Part shown: positions 35,028 to 43,297 of the stretch, in pieces
Layout: each line of letters begins with the position of its first letter
Numbering within the stretch: the first letter of the stretch is position 1
Source: Faecalicatena contorta
GTDB taxonomy: Bacteria > Bacillota > Clostridia > Lachnospirales > Lachnospiraceae
DNA length: 64,000 bases
Direction of reading: 5' to 3'
NCBI RefSeq assembly: GCF_003149105.1
Contig: NZ_QGDS01000004.1
Span: forward strand, 62,001-126,000
Translations under genes and position numbers: made by a program
The notes under the pieces: model-generated
What the model saw: the letters and a program-made list of their open reading frames with translations, nothing else
The model's database searches: none
Told to the model about the DNA's origin: nothing

Positions 35028-36566
35028 CTATTCCAAAAGTCCGGCTGCTTTTAAGAACGCCGCCGCAACATCTCTTGGCTCCCTGCCGTCTGTTTCCACC
35101 TCATAATTCATCTCAGCCATATTCTCATCTGAAATAGCTCCCTCTAATTGTATAAAAATATGCTCAAGCTCAGGGTGTGTTTCAAGCACCTCATTTCGTA
35201 TAACATTTCCACACATATAAGACGGATAGAAACTTTTATCGTCAATAAGAACCGTAACGTCTGAAACACTTAGCTGTCCGTCAGTTGTGAAAATATTCAT
35301 AACATCTATCTTCTTTTGATTGATTGCCTGATATTTTAAGCCAATATCAAGGTCTACCGTATCTTTGAATTCAAACCCATATTCTGCACAAAGTGGATCG
35401 TAACCATCTTCACGTTCAAAAAAGTCGTATTCTGCACCAAACACAAGCTGGTCTGAAATGCGTGCAAGGTCTGAGTAAGTTTCAATATCATATTCATCCG
35501 CTATCTCGCTTCGGACAACCAATCCATATGTATTGTTAAAACCGTACATTCCAATCCAAGACATGTTGAAATCACTTTGATACTGGTCCTGCAGGCTGTT
35601 AAACATATTTTCGTCGTACAAGCCGCTCTCTTTCAATACCATGTTCCAACCCGTTCCCGTATATTCAGGATAAATATCAAATTCACCCTTTTCCATTGCA
35701 GGCTGTATATTTGAGGTGCCGCCGCCGACACCATGTGTAAGCTGTACATTTAAATCAGTTTCCTGTTCAATAAGCATATCCAGCATCTCACCGATAATAT
35801 ATTGCTCAGTCATTGGTTTTGTTGCGATGCTTACCGTATTTCGCATCCGGCTGCTCCAGAGTGTGCCTCCTATGATGCTAATGCAGAGGACTACAACCAT
35901 CACCGCCGCAATAACTTTGCTTTTATTGCTGTATTTTCTGTGTGTCTTAATTCTCTTTTCTGCAATCCCAATGAGGGCATCAATAACAAGCGCCAGAATA
36001 GCAATGAGCAGGCTGCCAGCCAATGTCATGGCTGCATTATTTGTCGTTATACCCCTGTAGATAGCAACGCCAAGGCCGCCGGCACCAATAAAGGAAGCAA
36101 TCCCTGCAAGTGCAATCGTCATCGTAACCATATTGCGGATGCCTGACATAATAATCGGCATTGCAAGGGGAAGTTTTATTTTAAAAAGGATCTGCATATT
36201 TGTACTTCCCATCCCTTTTGCGGCTTCCAGAATATTTTCATCAATATTGGTAATCCCTGTATAGGTGTTACGGACCATAGGCAGCAACGCATATATGGAT
36301 AGAGCAATAACAGCGGTTACGTTACCGATTCCTGAAAAGGGGATTAAAAATCCAAGCAATGATATCGAGGGAATGGTGTAAATGAAGTTAATAGTTCCAA
36401 GGGTTAACCTTGAAGTTTTTTTATATTCGCTAATCAGTATACCTATGATTAATCCACAAACAATCGCTATCAATATTGAAATAGTTGATATTTTCAAATG
36501 TTCCAGCAATAAGTTGGTGAAAAATGTCCGGCGTTCGACCAATAGGTTTAAAATCTCATTTATCAT
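35028..36566 (-). CDS. Fused permease and substrate-binding protein, OpuC/EgtU type
   Basis: A 512-residue fusion. The first 210 residues form a five- to six-helix permease (LGFLIPFSGIGNVTAVIAL, PLAMPIIMSGIRNMV). After another membrane helix (about 222-240) a binding protein faces outside, with KPMTEQYIIGEML, HGVGGGTSNIQPAM and FDIYPEYTGTGW. Such fusions import quaternary amines (betaine, choline, carnitine) or ergothioneine. Sequence alone does not decide which. Operon with the ATPase. Confidence 0.9.
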   Translation of the reverse strand: MINEILNLLVERRTFFTNLLLEHLKISTISILIAIVCGLIIGILISEYKKTSRLTLGTINFIYTIPSISLLGFLIPFSGIGNVTAVIALSIYALLPMVRNTYTGITNIDENILEAAKGMGSTNMQILFKIKLPLAMPIIMSGIRNMVTMTIALAGIASFIGAGGLGVAIYRGITTNNAAMTLAGSLLIAILALVIDALIGIAEKRIKTHRKYSNKSKVIAAVMVVVLCISIIGGTLWSSRMRNTVSIATKPMTEQYIIGEMLDMLIEQETDLNVQLTHGVGGGTSNIQPAMEKGEFDIYPEYTGTGWNMVLKESGLYDENMFNSLQDQYQSDFNMSWIGMYGFNNTYGLVVRSEIADEYDIETYSDLARISDQLVFGAEYDFFEREDGYDPLCAEYGFEFKDTVDLDIGLKYQAINQKKIDVMNIFTTDGQLSVSDVTVLIDDKSFYPSYMCGNVIRNEVLETHPELEHIFIQLEGAISDENMAEMNYEVETDGREPRDVAAAFLKAAGLLE

Positions 36567-36740
36567 CTATCCGTTATCCTCCTTCTGATTGGGTTACAGG
36601 ATTTAGTTCGATATCTTTTCCTGATATCTAAAATTAAGCTGCTATTTTTATGAACTCCGGCCCTCCCTTTTTCGAACATATGTTTTCACTAGTATATAAT
36701 TATTTTTCTTATTAATCAACCCTTATTTCTTTTTTATTAA

Positions 36741-36828
36741 CTTTTTATAGAATAAAGAGTCTGGCAGGCCTGGCTCGCGCGCCGGAGCGCGGCCGCTTTA
36801 GCGGCCAGTTTCCTATTATGTAAAATAA
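36741..36828. repeat. GC-rich hairpin cluster in AT-rich DNA
   Basis: Outer imperfect arms (TTTTTATAGAATA... and ...TATTATGTAAAAT) enclose CAGGCCTG, CGCGC/GCGCG and a perfect GGCCGC-TTTA-GCGGCC hairpin (36791-36806). The right arm TTTCCTATTATGTAAAAT resembles the right arm of the third hairpin in repeat copy B. Probably another interspersed element. Confidence 0.55.
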
Positions 36829-36851
36829 AAATGCCCACTTTACGCAGGCAT
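36822..36851 (-). terminator. Terminator-like hairpin
   Basis: On the minus strand ATGCC and GGCAT pair across 11 bases and are followed by TTTTTATTTT. It could end transcripts from the HEAT-like gene and DUF998 remnant. Confidence 0.5.
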
Positions 36852-36973
36852 CCGGTTTTACAAACAATCTTGTTGAATTTTAAATCTATCACTCTCATTT
36901 TATTCATTTCTTTCACCATAAAGCAATCTCCTAACCTCTTTAAGATATACCGTTCAGTCCGCTGCTGCTAAAT

Positions 36974-37108
36974 TCAGCCCAAAATGTTTCTTATTGCAAT
37001 GTATCCAAGCGGCAGATACATAAACAGCAAATTCATTCTTTGCCATAAACCCTCTTTAGTTACTAATGTTCGCTGCAATTCCGGCTTATCTGCCTTAAAT
37101 CCATTATA
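36974..37108 (-). pseudogene. C-terminal remnant of a DUF998 protein
   Basis: The minus strand encodes KEGLWQRMNLLFMYLPLGYI followed by a TGA at 36976-36974. This is clearly similar to the C-terminus of the intact DUF998 gene at 39993-40631 (LEGLWQRLTLLFMYLPFSGV). An in-frame stop lies about 44 codons upstream, and no start exists. It is a leftover of a second DUF998 gene. Confidence 0.8.
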
Positions 37109-37159
37109 TTAACTACGCTCCCTTTACATCACTATTATAAGTATTCGATAAATTCCTAT

Positions 37160-37603
37160 TTAATTCTCTTTTATAACCGCTAACAGCGCCTCGATATCCT
37201 TTGAAATCAGGCTATGCATAGTATCTTTATAACGGTAATAATCAATTGCTAAAGCTCTCTCTTTTACAAGTTCATTCCATTCTTTTTTATATAGAACAAG
37301 CTCTTTTAATGCCGCTAATGCTTGTCGTACAGCCGTTGGCTTTTCGTCATTAAGTATATCCAAAGCGTCTTCCAGATTCTTATCAATTACGCCACCCACA
37401 TCCCATTTAGCTTGTTTACAAAATAACCTGAATCCCCGTACCCGTATAACATATTTTTCACTATGAATCATTTCTATGAATTTATCAGTATAAGGGTATA
37501 AAATATTCACATCATCTGATATTTTCTCCAACTCTTTTAATACTTCAAATGCTTTTGATGTGTCTTTATCTTCAAGCATAGCCAGCATGAGTTCTAAATC
37601 CAT
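37160..37603 (-). CDS. HEAT-like helical protein ('SufBD' annotated family), paralog 1
   Basis: A 147-residue all-helical protein. It is a paralog of the protein at 46192-46629: both share the layout Y-x-F-x-D/K-F-I-x-M-I/M, YVRxRGxxLxxxxAKWD and DEKPxxxRQxxxAL. This resembles HEAT-type repeats. Databases often label such proteins SufBD, but nothing here links it to iron-sulfur assembly. Role unknown. Confidence 0.7.
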   Translation of the reverse strand: MDLELMLAMLEDKDTSKAFEVLKELEKISDDVNILYPYTDKFIEMIHSEKYVIRVRGFRLFCKQAKWDVGGVIDKNLEDALDILNDEKPTAVRQALAALKELVLYKKEWNELVKERALAIDYYRYKDTMHSLISKDIEALLAVIKEN

Positions 37604-37765
37604 ATTATACCTCCTGATATGATTTTCGCTAATTTCAATTGTTCATCTAATATGTCTTTGGGTTTAAGACTGATGGTTGCATATTTTGTACTCCTTTTCA
37701 CAATAATGCAGAAAATTGATTACGTCCAAATCTTAACGATACAGACATATTCCATTTATAGTTAT

Positions 37766-38206
37766 TTACTCACCATACAAATGAATCTCCATAGTTTCAA
37801 ATACCTGCCCCTCTATACTGATTATTTCATCAATGGGGATCACTGTGCCATCACTCATAACGACAACTCGTTTATATTCGTCTATCTTTTTAGCCGTACC
37901 GCCAGCAGTGACATAGGCTCCGCCATTCTTCTTCACGTCTGGCTGAAAGTAGGTAATTGCAATTTCAGGATGCTCTTTAAGATGGTCCGCTATGATTTGC
38001 AGCTTATCGTTCAAAGCATCCTTCATGTACTCGTCCAATTCTACTTTCTCATCAGTCAGTCTTGCAGTTTCTTTGATGGCAGCATCATAGCCGGTCAATG
38101 CCGCGAAAGGAGAAAACTGAGCTGCCCGGTCAATGACTGTCATATGAGGGCGCGTTGCAGAGACATGGTGTGGCAGATGGATGATGTCATCATATGCTTT
38201 CGTCAT
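37766..38206 (-). CDS. YolD-like family protein
   Basis: A 146-residue protein of the YolD-like family (IIHLPHHVSATRPHMTVIDRAAQFSPFAAL and a C-terminal IDEIISIEGQVF). Its start overlaps the end of the Y-family polymerase gene by four bases. YolD-like proteins accompany Y-family polymerases in Firmicutes and are thought to assist or regulate them. Confidence 0.85.
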   Translation of the reverse strand: MTKAYDDIIHLPHHVSATRPHMTVIDRAAQFSPFAALTGYDAAIKETARLTDEKVELDEYMKDALNDKLQIIADHLKEHPEIAITYFQPDVKKNGGAYVTAGGTAKKIDEYKRVVVMSDGTVIPIDEIISIEGQVFETMEIHLYGE

Positions 38207-39726
38207 GCCTTGTGCCCTCCAATCTGCTTGTTCCGGTCTACTGTAGTAGCACCTTCCTCTAAATTCATACCCTTTAAAACAGCGTTCTTGCCGTATTTCT
38301 TTTTTATTTCCAGGACTGCTTGCTGCACCTTTTTTTCTCGTGCAAGTTCAGCTTCTTCTTCCTCTTTTTTCGCCTCCGCAGCTGTGTAATCCGTAAAGAG
38401 GTCAAGCTGTTCAAAGTTGTCCGTCTTTTGAACAGCTGCCTCATCAACAACATGATTCGCTGCGATGCTGACTCTCCTGACCAGGAGATTTTTGTCAACT
38501 ATACGTACAAATAGCTCTGTCACGGCATCCAGAATCAGCTTTGCAGAAGAGGTCTGTTTGCCAAGATTCGCCGTACCATGGGCAGATTTCGGAAGGCTGC
38601 GTCCGTAACGGTCAGTGGTAACCGCCCCGTTATATGATTTCTTTATCTTCGGGTTTGTCAGATTTTCAATATCATATCCAACCGTCAAAACCAGCTGGTC
38701 AGTCACAAGCCTCTTATCCACCAGGTCAAGCACCAGCAGATCAGTCATTTCCCGCACAATCAGCTTCGCTTTGTCAAAGGTATAGGCGGATTGCAGTACC
38801 TGCCCCGAGCTAATACTGTTTGTGCTTGGCTTATAAGCTTTAATATCGGCAATCGTGCATGGTTCCCACCCCCACGCGTGGTCAATTAAAAGCTCCGCAT
38901 TGATGCCGAACAGCTTGTAGAGTAAATCCTCGTTGTAGTAATCAGTGGGTTTACCGAGGGAACATTTTGCGATATCTCCCATCGTAAAGAGACCTTGTTC
39001 CTCCAGCTTCCTGGCATATCCCCTGCCAATGCGCCAAAAATCCGTTAGAGGCCGGTATGACCACAACAAGCGCCGGTAGCTCATTTCATCCAATTCCGCA
39101 ATCTGCACACCGTTCTGATCCGCCGGAATACGCTTTGCCTGAATATCCATAGCAATCTTACAAAGATACAGATTTGTGCCGATTCCCGCTGATGCTGTAA
39201 TGCCAGTTGTTTTAAGAACATCCAGAATCATTTTTGTGGCAAGCTCACGGGCTGTAAGATTATAAGCGTTCAGATAATCGGTAACATCAATGAATACCTC
39301 GTCAATGGAGTAGACATGAATGTCTTCAGGCGCAATGTACTTCAAGTAGATATTGTAAATCTGTGTACTGTATTTTATATAATACTCCATTCTCGGTGGA
39401 GCAATAATATAGTCCAGTGAGATATCCTGTGAAGATTTCAACTCCATATCACTGAAGGACGCACCGGAAAAGACTCGTCCTGGTGCTTTGCGCAGCCGTA
39501 CCGCATTTACTTCCTTGACCTTCTGTACAACCTCAAAAAGCCTCGGCCTGCCGGGAATGCCGTATGCTTTGAGGGAAGGTGAAACGGCAAGACAGATGGT
39601 TTTTTCAGTGCGGCTCGCATCAGCAACAACAAGATTAGTAGTCAGCGGATCCAGCTCTCGTTCCATACACTCGACTGAAGCGTAGAAGGACTTTAAATCG
39701 ATTGCGAGATAGACTCTGTTCTTCAT
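38203..39726 (-). CDS. Y-family DNA polymerase (UmuC/UvrX-like)
   Basis: A 507-residue translesion polymerase. Catalytic motifs DLKSFYASVECMERE and YSIDEVFIDVTDY carry the metal-binding acidic residues. A helix-hairpin-helix region and a little-finger domain follow. The charged C-terminal tail (EEEEAELAREKK) is lineage-specific. Partnered with YolD by a four-base overlap. AAGGAGG lies 16 bases before the ATG, longer than ideal. Probably damage-induced, but no convincing LexA box was found. Confidence 0.92.
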   Translation of the reverse strand: MKNRVYLAIDLKSFYASVECMERELDPLTTNLVVADASRTEKTICLAVSPSLKAYGIPGRPRLFEVVQKVKEVNAVRLRKAPGRVFSGASFSDMELKSSQDISLDYIIAPPRMEYYIKYSTQIYNIYLKYIAPEDIHVYSIDEVFIDVTDYLNAYNLTARELATKMILDVLKTTGITASAGIGTNLYLCKIAMDIQAKRIPADQNGVQIAELDEMSYRRLLWSYRPLTDFWRIGRGYARKLEEQGLFTMGDIAKCSLGKPTDYYNEDLLYKLFGINAELLIDHAWGWEPCTIADIKAYKPSTNSISSGQVLQSAYTFDKAKLIVREMTDLLVLDLVDKRLVTDQLVLTVGYDIENLTNPKIKKSYNGAVTTDRYGRSLPKSAHGTANLGKQTSSAKLILDAVTELFVRIVDKNLLVRRVSIAANHVVDEAAVQKTDNFEQLDLFTDYTAAEAKKEEEEAELAREKKVQQAVLEIKKKYGKNAVLKGMNLEEGATTVDRNKQIGGHKA

Positions 39727-39865
39727 ATTTATTCTCAGGTGCCTCCTTAAAAATATATCTGTTTAAGATTATGTCTCTCTCATAGTATGCACCGCCACAG
39801 CTTCAAACCTTCCATATTAATATATTTTTTTACGAAAGTTTGGGTTGATTATAACATAACTCCTT

Positions 39866-39946
39866 TTACTTTTCGATATTCAATTGGAGATGTGTCCCAT
39901 CACTTTCCTGAAAAGAATCGTAAATCCTTTTTATTTGTAGTGCCAT
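39866..39946 (-). pseudogene. N-terminal remnant of a DUF488 protein
   Basis: AAGGTGA precedes an ATG at 39946 that opens MALQIKRIYDSFQESDG, the usual N-terminus of DUF488 proteins. The conserved continuation (LVDRLWPRG) is missing and a stop comes after 26 codons. It is the stump of a truncated gene lying between the DUF998 and polymerase genes. Confidence 0.7.
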
Positions 39947-39992
39947 ATAATGCTCACCTTCCTGTCTTTCACTGGGAGCCACTGTGCTAAGG

Positions 39993-40631
39993 TCATTTTA
40001 TTTGTAATAATTCCGATATCGCAACACCGCTAAATGGGAGATACATAAAGAGAAGTGTTAATCTTTGCCATAGCCCTTCCAGCGCAATTATGGTATTTTG
40101 AAACGGCTGCTTTTCTGCCATAATAAATAACCCAAAGAAAACGAATGCGGCAGCAAAACAAACCAAAGAAAATGCCCCTTCGAATCTATGGTTCTCCTTG
40201 AAGAAAAGAATTGCTAACAACAGAGGAGCAAACAATAGAAGTATAAATCCAACAGATGCCCCTATACCATGAATCTGTGATGCAATTGTAACAACATCCT
40301 TTCTCTCATTAACACTGAACAGCCCGGATATAACACCTGCGCCTATGGCAAAGGCTGCAACCAGCACAATAAGTGCAATGGACAGGCCTTTTGAAACGGA
40401 TAAAAATCTAATATATATTAACTTACAAGAAACTAATAGCAGTACCCCCAATACAACCAGCCAAATATTATAAAGCATGCGCACAGGACTGCTTGGATTC
40501 CCCAGCGAACTCATAACAGACCTCGTGTGTGAGTAGCCCTTGTAAAACGGTGCAAGTATATATGGAACAGCAAAGTCTCCAACAATAGCTATCAGTATCA
40601 TAATAGATAGTATCCTGTTATTCATGATCAT
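39993..40631 (-). CDS. DUF998 family membrane protein
   Basis: A 212-residue protein with six hydrophobic segments and family features: YSHTRSVMSSLGNPSSPVR near the N-terminus and GLWQRLTLLFMYLPF at the end. The ATG at 40631 has GGAGG seven bases upstream. Function unknown; a broken relative lies at 36974-37108. Confidence 0.85.
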   Translation of the reverse strand: MIMNNRILSIMILIAIVGDFAVPYILAPFYKGYSHTRSVMSSLGNPSSPVRMLYNIWLVVLGVLLLVSCKLIYIRFLSVSKGLSIALIVLVAAFAIGAGVISGLFSVNERKDVVTIASQIHGIGASVGFILLLFAPLLLAILFFKENHRFEGAFSLVCFAAAFVFFGLFIMAEKQPFQNTIIALEGLWQRLTLLFMYLPFSGVAISELLQIK

Positions 40632-40688
40632 CTCAATTCCTCCATATATTCCCTAATTACAAGCTAGAACTGTAGATTTAAAGATCTA

Positions 40689-41069
40689 CTATTCGGCATG
40701 ATACACGTACTGTATTTCCCGTAAACATTTACCACCAATATTATCCTCTAAATATGCACTGCTGGCCTTAAAGCCAAACCGTTCATAAAAACGTCGTGTC
40801 TTAGCATTGGCTTCCAATACATACAGAAAAATATCCTTGTAGCCCATCTGTATCAAGTCATCAATTGCTGCTTGTAATAACTGCTTTCCATAGCCTTTTC
40901 CCAAATACTCAGGCAAGAGATAAATGGAGATGATTTCACCCAATGACCTTTTGGAATACTATCAAGATACGTTTGGGGAATTATACCCTTATAGGCACTT
41001 TTCCAGCTCTCCTCACAGACATTACTTGGCAAAGCAATCATCTTGTTCATTTATCAATCTGATTTCCAT
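40689..41069 (-). pseudogene. GNAT acetyltransferase, broken by frameshift and internal deletion
   Basis: The gene starts at 41069 with GAGGAG eight bases upstream (MEIRLINEQDDCFA), then shifts frame into LPSNVCEESWKSAYKGIIPQ. It shifts again near 40945 into GEIISIYLLPEYLGKGYGKQ, the acetyl-CoA site. About 50 residues that normally link these parts are absent. The C-terminus (ANAKTRRFYERFGFKAS) is intact. A GNAT gene that can no longer yield a full protein. Confidence 0.85.
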
Positions 41070-41100
41070 CCGGTCATCTCCTCATAACTTCTCATTTATA

Positions 41101-41808
41101 TTAGTCCTCGTGGTGCGTGGAAAGACAAACACCCCCGTGATAACAGATAATTTCTTTTGCTCCATATGTCAGGATTTTACGTAGTGATACCTTCGCCTCG
41201 TCTAAGTCTAATGCATATTGAGGATTTGCAATTACCAGCCTCCCGTTTCTCAGCGTGGCTGCATCCCCTGTAATCATAACTTTCTTCTGACTCACAAAGA
41301 TTGAAATGTGACCTGGAGTATGACCTGGTGTTTCAATTATCGTACAACCCCCACACCAATCAAAAATATCTCCGTCACATACTTCCAAATCCACCTCAAC
41401 AGGCTGTACATTTTTTAGGATATTACAAAACTCCACTCCAAAAGCTTTTTGTTCCTGAGGTAATTTCGCCTGCACAGCTTCTGCTTGTTCCAACCGCAGA
41501 GATTTTAATTGACCAGAAATATACGGCGATTCCTTTTTGCCTGCAACTACTTGTATGTGTGGATATTTCTGTTTTAAATCATATACTGAGCCCATATGAT
41601 CATGATCTTGGTGTGTAATCAAAACATGAGTCAAATCTCCACAGTCAAGATTATGCTCTTCTATTGCCTTTTCAATGGCAGGGAGAAAACCTGTATATCC
41701 ACAGTCAATTAAAACCATATTTTTATCATCTATTAATATAACTGGATGAATTGTATCCTCAACATCGCCAAATTTAAATCTTATATCTAAAACAATTATT
41801 CTATTCAT
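41101..41808 (-). CDS. MBL-fold metallo-hydrolase
   Basis: A 235-residue metallo-beta-lactamase-fold protein with the metal motif THQDHDH, TPGHTPGHIS and TGDA, so both metal sites look intact. It resembles glyoxalase-II-like and lactonase-type hydrolases; the substrate is unknown. The start at 41808 has AGAGGA eight bases upstream and is preferred to a frame start 18 codons earlier. Confidence 0.88.
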   Translation of the reverse strand: MNRIIVLDIRFKFGDVEDTIHPVILIDDKNMVLIDCGYTGFLPAIEKAIEEHNLDCGDLTHVLITHQDHDHMGSVYDLKQKYPHIQVVAGKKESPYISGQLKSLRLEQAEAVQAKLPQEQKAFGVEFCNILKNVQPVEVDLEVCDGDIFDWCGGCTIIETPGHTPGHISIFVSQKKVMITGDAATLRNGRLVIANPQYALDLDEAKVSLRKILTYGAKEIICYHGGVCLSTHHED

Positions 41809-41917
41809 TATTTGAATCCTCTTTAAGTTTTTATCATTTATTTCTTTATTCCACCGCAACATGTCAACAGATCAGGGTTTCTCACATGCAACAGCATGTT
41901 TATACCAAAGGGAGCCG

Positions 41918-41983
41918 TCAGATAATGTTACGTTTTCCATCGGTTATTTGTAATCTGTATACCGGTTTCTTTTCTCTTGCCAT
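41918..41983 (-). pseudogene. IS256-family transposase N-terminal remnant
   Basis: After an AGGAGG site an ATG at 41983 opens MAREKKPVYRLQITDGKRNI, the usual N-terminus of IS256 transposases, and stops after 21 codons. The rest of the element is gone. It lies between the MBL hydrolase and DUF3360 genes. Confidence 0.75.
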
Positions 41984-41987
41984 AATA

Positions 41988-42028
41988 AAAGGCCTCCTAT
42001 GATTGATATTTTATCATAGAAAGCCTTT
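41988..42028. terminator. Hairpin downstream of the DUF3360 gene, over the transposase ribosome site
   Basis: AAAGGC and GCCTTT arms with an inner TATGAT/ATCATA stem. On the minus strand it is followed by TTTTATT, so it can end the DUF3360 transcript. It also contains the AGGAGG of the IS256 remnant, so it may once have limited transposase translation. Confidence 0.65.
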
Positions 42029-42049
42029 AAAATCATTATGAAACAGTAA

Positions 42050-43285
42050 CTATTCTTTCTTACTCTTTATACTTAATCTTTGTCTCTCTATTTTTTCATA
42101 GAGCACTGAAGCTATCCATGTTATTATTGGACTTATTGCGATTCCAATAATAGAAAAAGTTAATATAAATAGCTTTGTTCTGGATTCCCCCGCATTTTTA
42201 GTATTCGTCAATGCTACTACCGCAAATGGCATAAATATTCCAAATAAAAGCACCGACCATACCAATGGAGTATATGACATGATCTGAATAGGAATCATTG
42301 TAAGACTGGCAATTATCCCAAGTACACCAAGCAGCACCGCACAGTTCCTCATAGGGCGTTTGACCGTATAAAGTGGTATCAAAAAACTTCTCCAAAGAGA
42401 TCCCGTTTGTGCCCCTCCTAAGAAAGACCCTATAATATTTCTTATTGCAACAATCGAAAATGATTGAACAATATCAAGCTGCTCCTTTTTTTCCTCTTTT
42501 CTGTAACTGCCTTCTCTGATTGTTTGAATAGACAAGGTATCAATAGCCCATAACAATATAACAAAAGCCGCAAATGGTATCGTCTTTAAAATTGTAATTC
42601 CATTAAGACCAAATCCGATTCCCCACATATCATTCCACCAATAGAAAGGATTCAAATTTAGATTCAAACTTACCGGTGTTATTACATATCCTGTACCAGC
42701 TAGTTTGGGAATTAGAAATGCAGCTACAGATACCAATGGTATTACCAGCCCATTTTTTTTGGAACAAACCAATATAACATAGATAATAGTAAGAAAAGTT
42801 ACCATTATCCAGAATATATGTTTCTCTTGATTGAAAAAAGTATATAATTTTTGAACTGACATCCATATACCGGAAATCCCGAAAGTGAGCGTAATGCTTG
42901 TCTTGCATGTAAACCCGGACAAATCTACCAGGTTCTTAAATAGTCCGCTTCTTACTGCCAAAATTCCCAAAACTCCAACTGTAATTCCCAATATAAGCGG
43001 ATGTACCCCAAATGCAGACATTACTGGAATAAGTACAACCAGTGGTGCCAATGTCCCTGCGGGTGCCGCATTCGGGTACAACAAAGAGGCAATCAATGTA
43101 ATAATACTTCCTATAAGAATCTCAATCCTAACATTCTCCAAAACAAAATTAGGATTAGTGATAGAAAGTTCCTGCGCCCATACCAAAGCAAATGAAGAAA
43201 CAAGTGCAATTTTTCCGATAAGCCCTGACAGCGCCGGAATAAAATCTTTATAGCTGATGTGTAAATTCTTGATTATTTTAATCAT
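42050..43285 (-). CDS. DUF3360-like multi-pass membrane transporter
   Basis: A 411-residue protein with about eleven hydrophobic segments. The N-terminus YKDFIPALSGLIGKIALVSS and FVLENVRIEILIG fit DUF3360, described as a putative inorganic anion transporter related to SulP and nucleobase permeases. It is shorter than the roughly 500-residue relatives I know. It begins 12 bases after the DUF4914 stop, so the two form an operon. Confidence 0.65.
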   Translation of the reverse strand: MIKIIKNLHISYKDFIPALSGLIGKIALVSSFALVWAQELSITNPNFVLENVRIEILIGSIITLIASLLYPNAAPAGTLAPLVVLIPVMSAFGVHPLILGITVGVLGILAVRSGLFKNLVDLSGFTCKTSITLTFGISGIWMSVQKLYTFFNQEKHIFWIMVTFLTIIYVILVCSKKNGLVIPLVSVAAFLIPKLAGTGYVITPVSLNLNLNPFYWWNDMWGIGFGLNGITILKTIPFAAFVILLWAIDTLSIQTIREGSYRKEEKKEQLDIVQSFSIVAIRNIIGSFLGGAQTGSLWRSFLIPLYTVKRPMRNCAVLLGVLGIIASLTMIPIQIMSYTPLVWSVLLFGIFMPFAVVALTNTKNAGESRTKLFILTFSIIGIAISPIITWIASVLYEKIERQRLSIKSKKE

Positions 43286-43297
43286 AATACACCAACA

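Larger units (their letters stand above)
36567..36973. other. Gene-free stretch upstream of the OpuC-type operon
   Basis: Apart from a GC-rich hairpin cluster and a minus-strand terminator-like hairpin (separate entries), no gene is supported. A 60-codon open frame on the minus strand (36737-36919) only translates the hairpin cluster and is not believed. Confidence 0.5.

Noticed and set aside
36737-36919. 60-codon minus-strand frame
   Set aside because: Its second half merely translates the GC-rich hairpin cluster; no ribosome site.
37596-37702. Short GTG-started frame overlapping the HEAT-like gene start
   Set aside because: No ribosome binding site and no known family, although the sequence is lysine-rich and plausible.
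37619-38389. 256-codon open frame on the plus strand
   Set aside because: Antisense to the YolD and polymerase genes, hydrophobic and Ser/Phe-rich, without a start site of its own.
39804-39842. CAAACCTTC/GAAAGTTTG inverted repeat upstream of the polymerase gene as a LexA box
   Set aside because: It does not match the GAAC-GTTC pattern of Firmicute LexA sites and one pair is mismatched.
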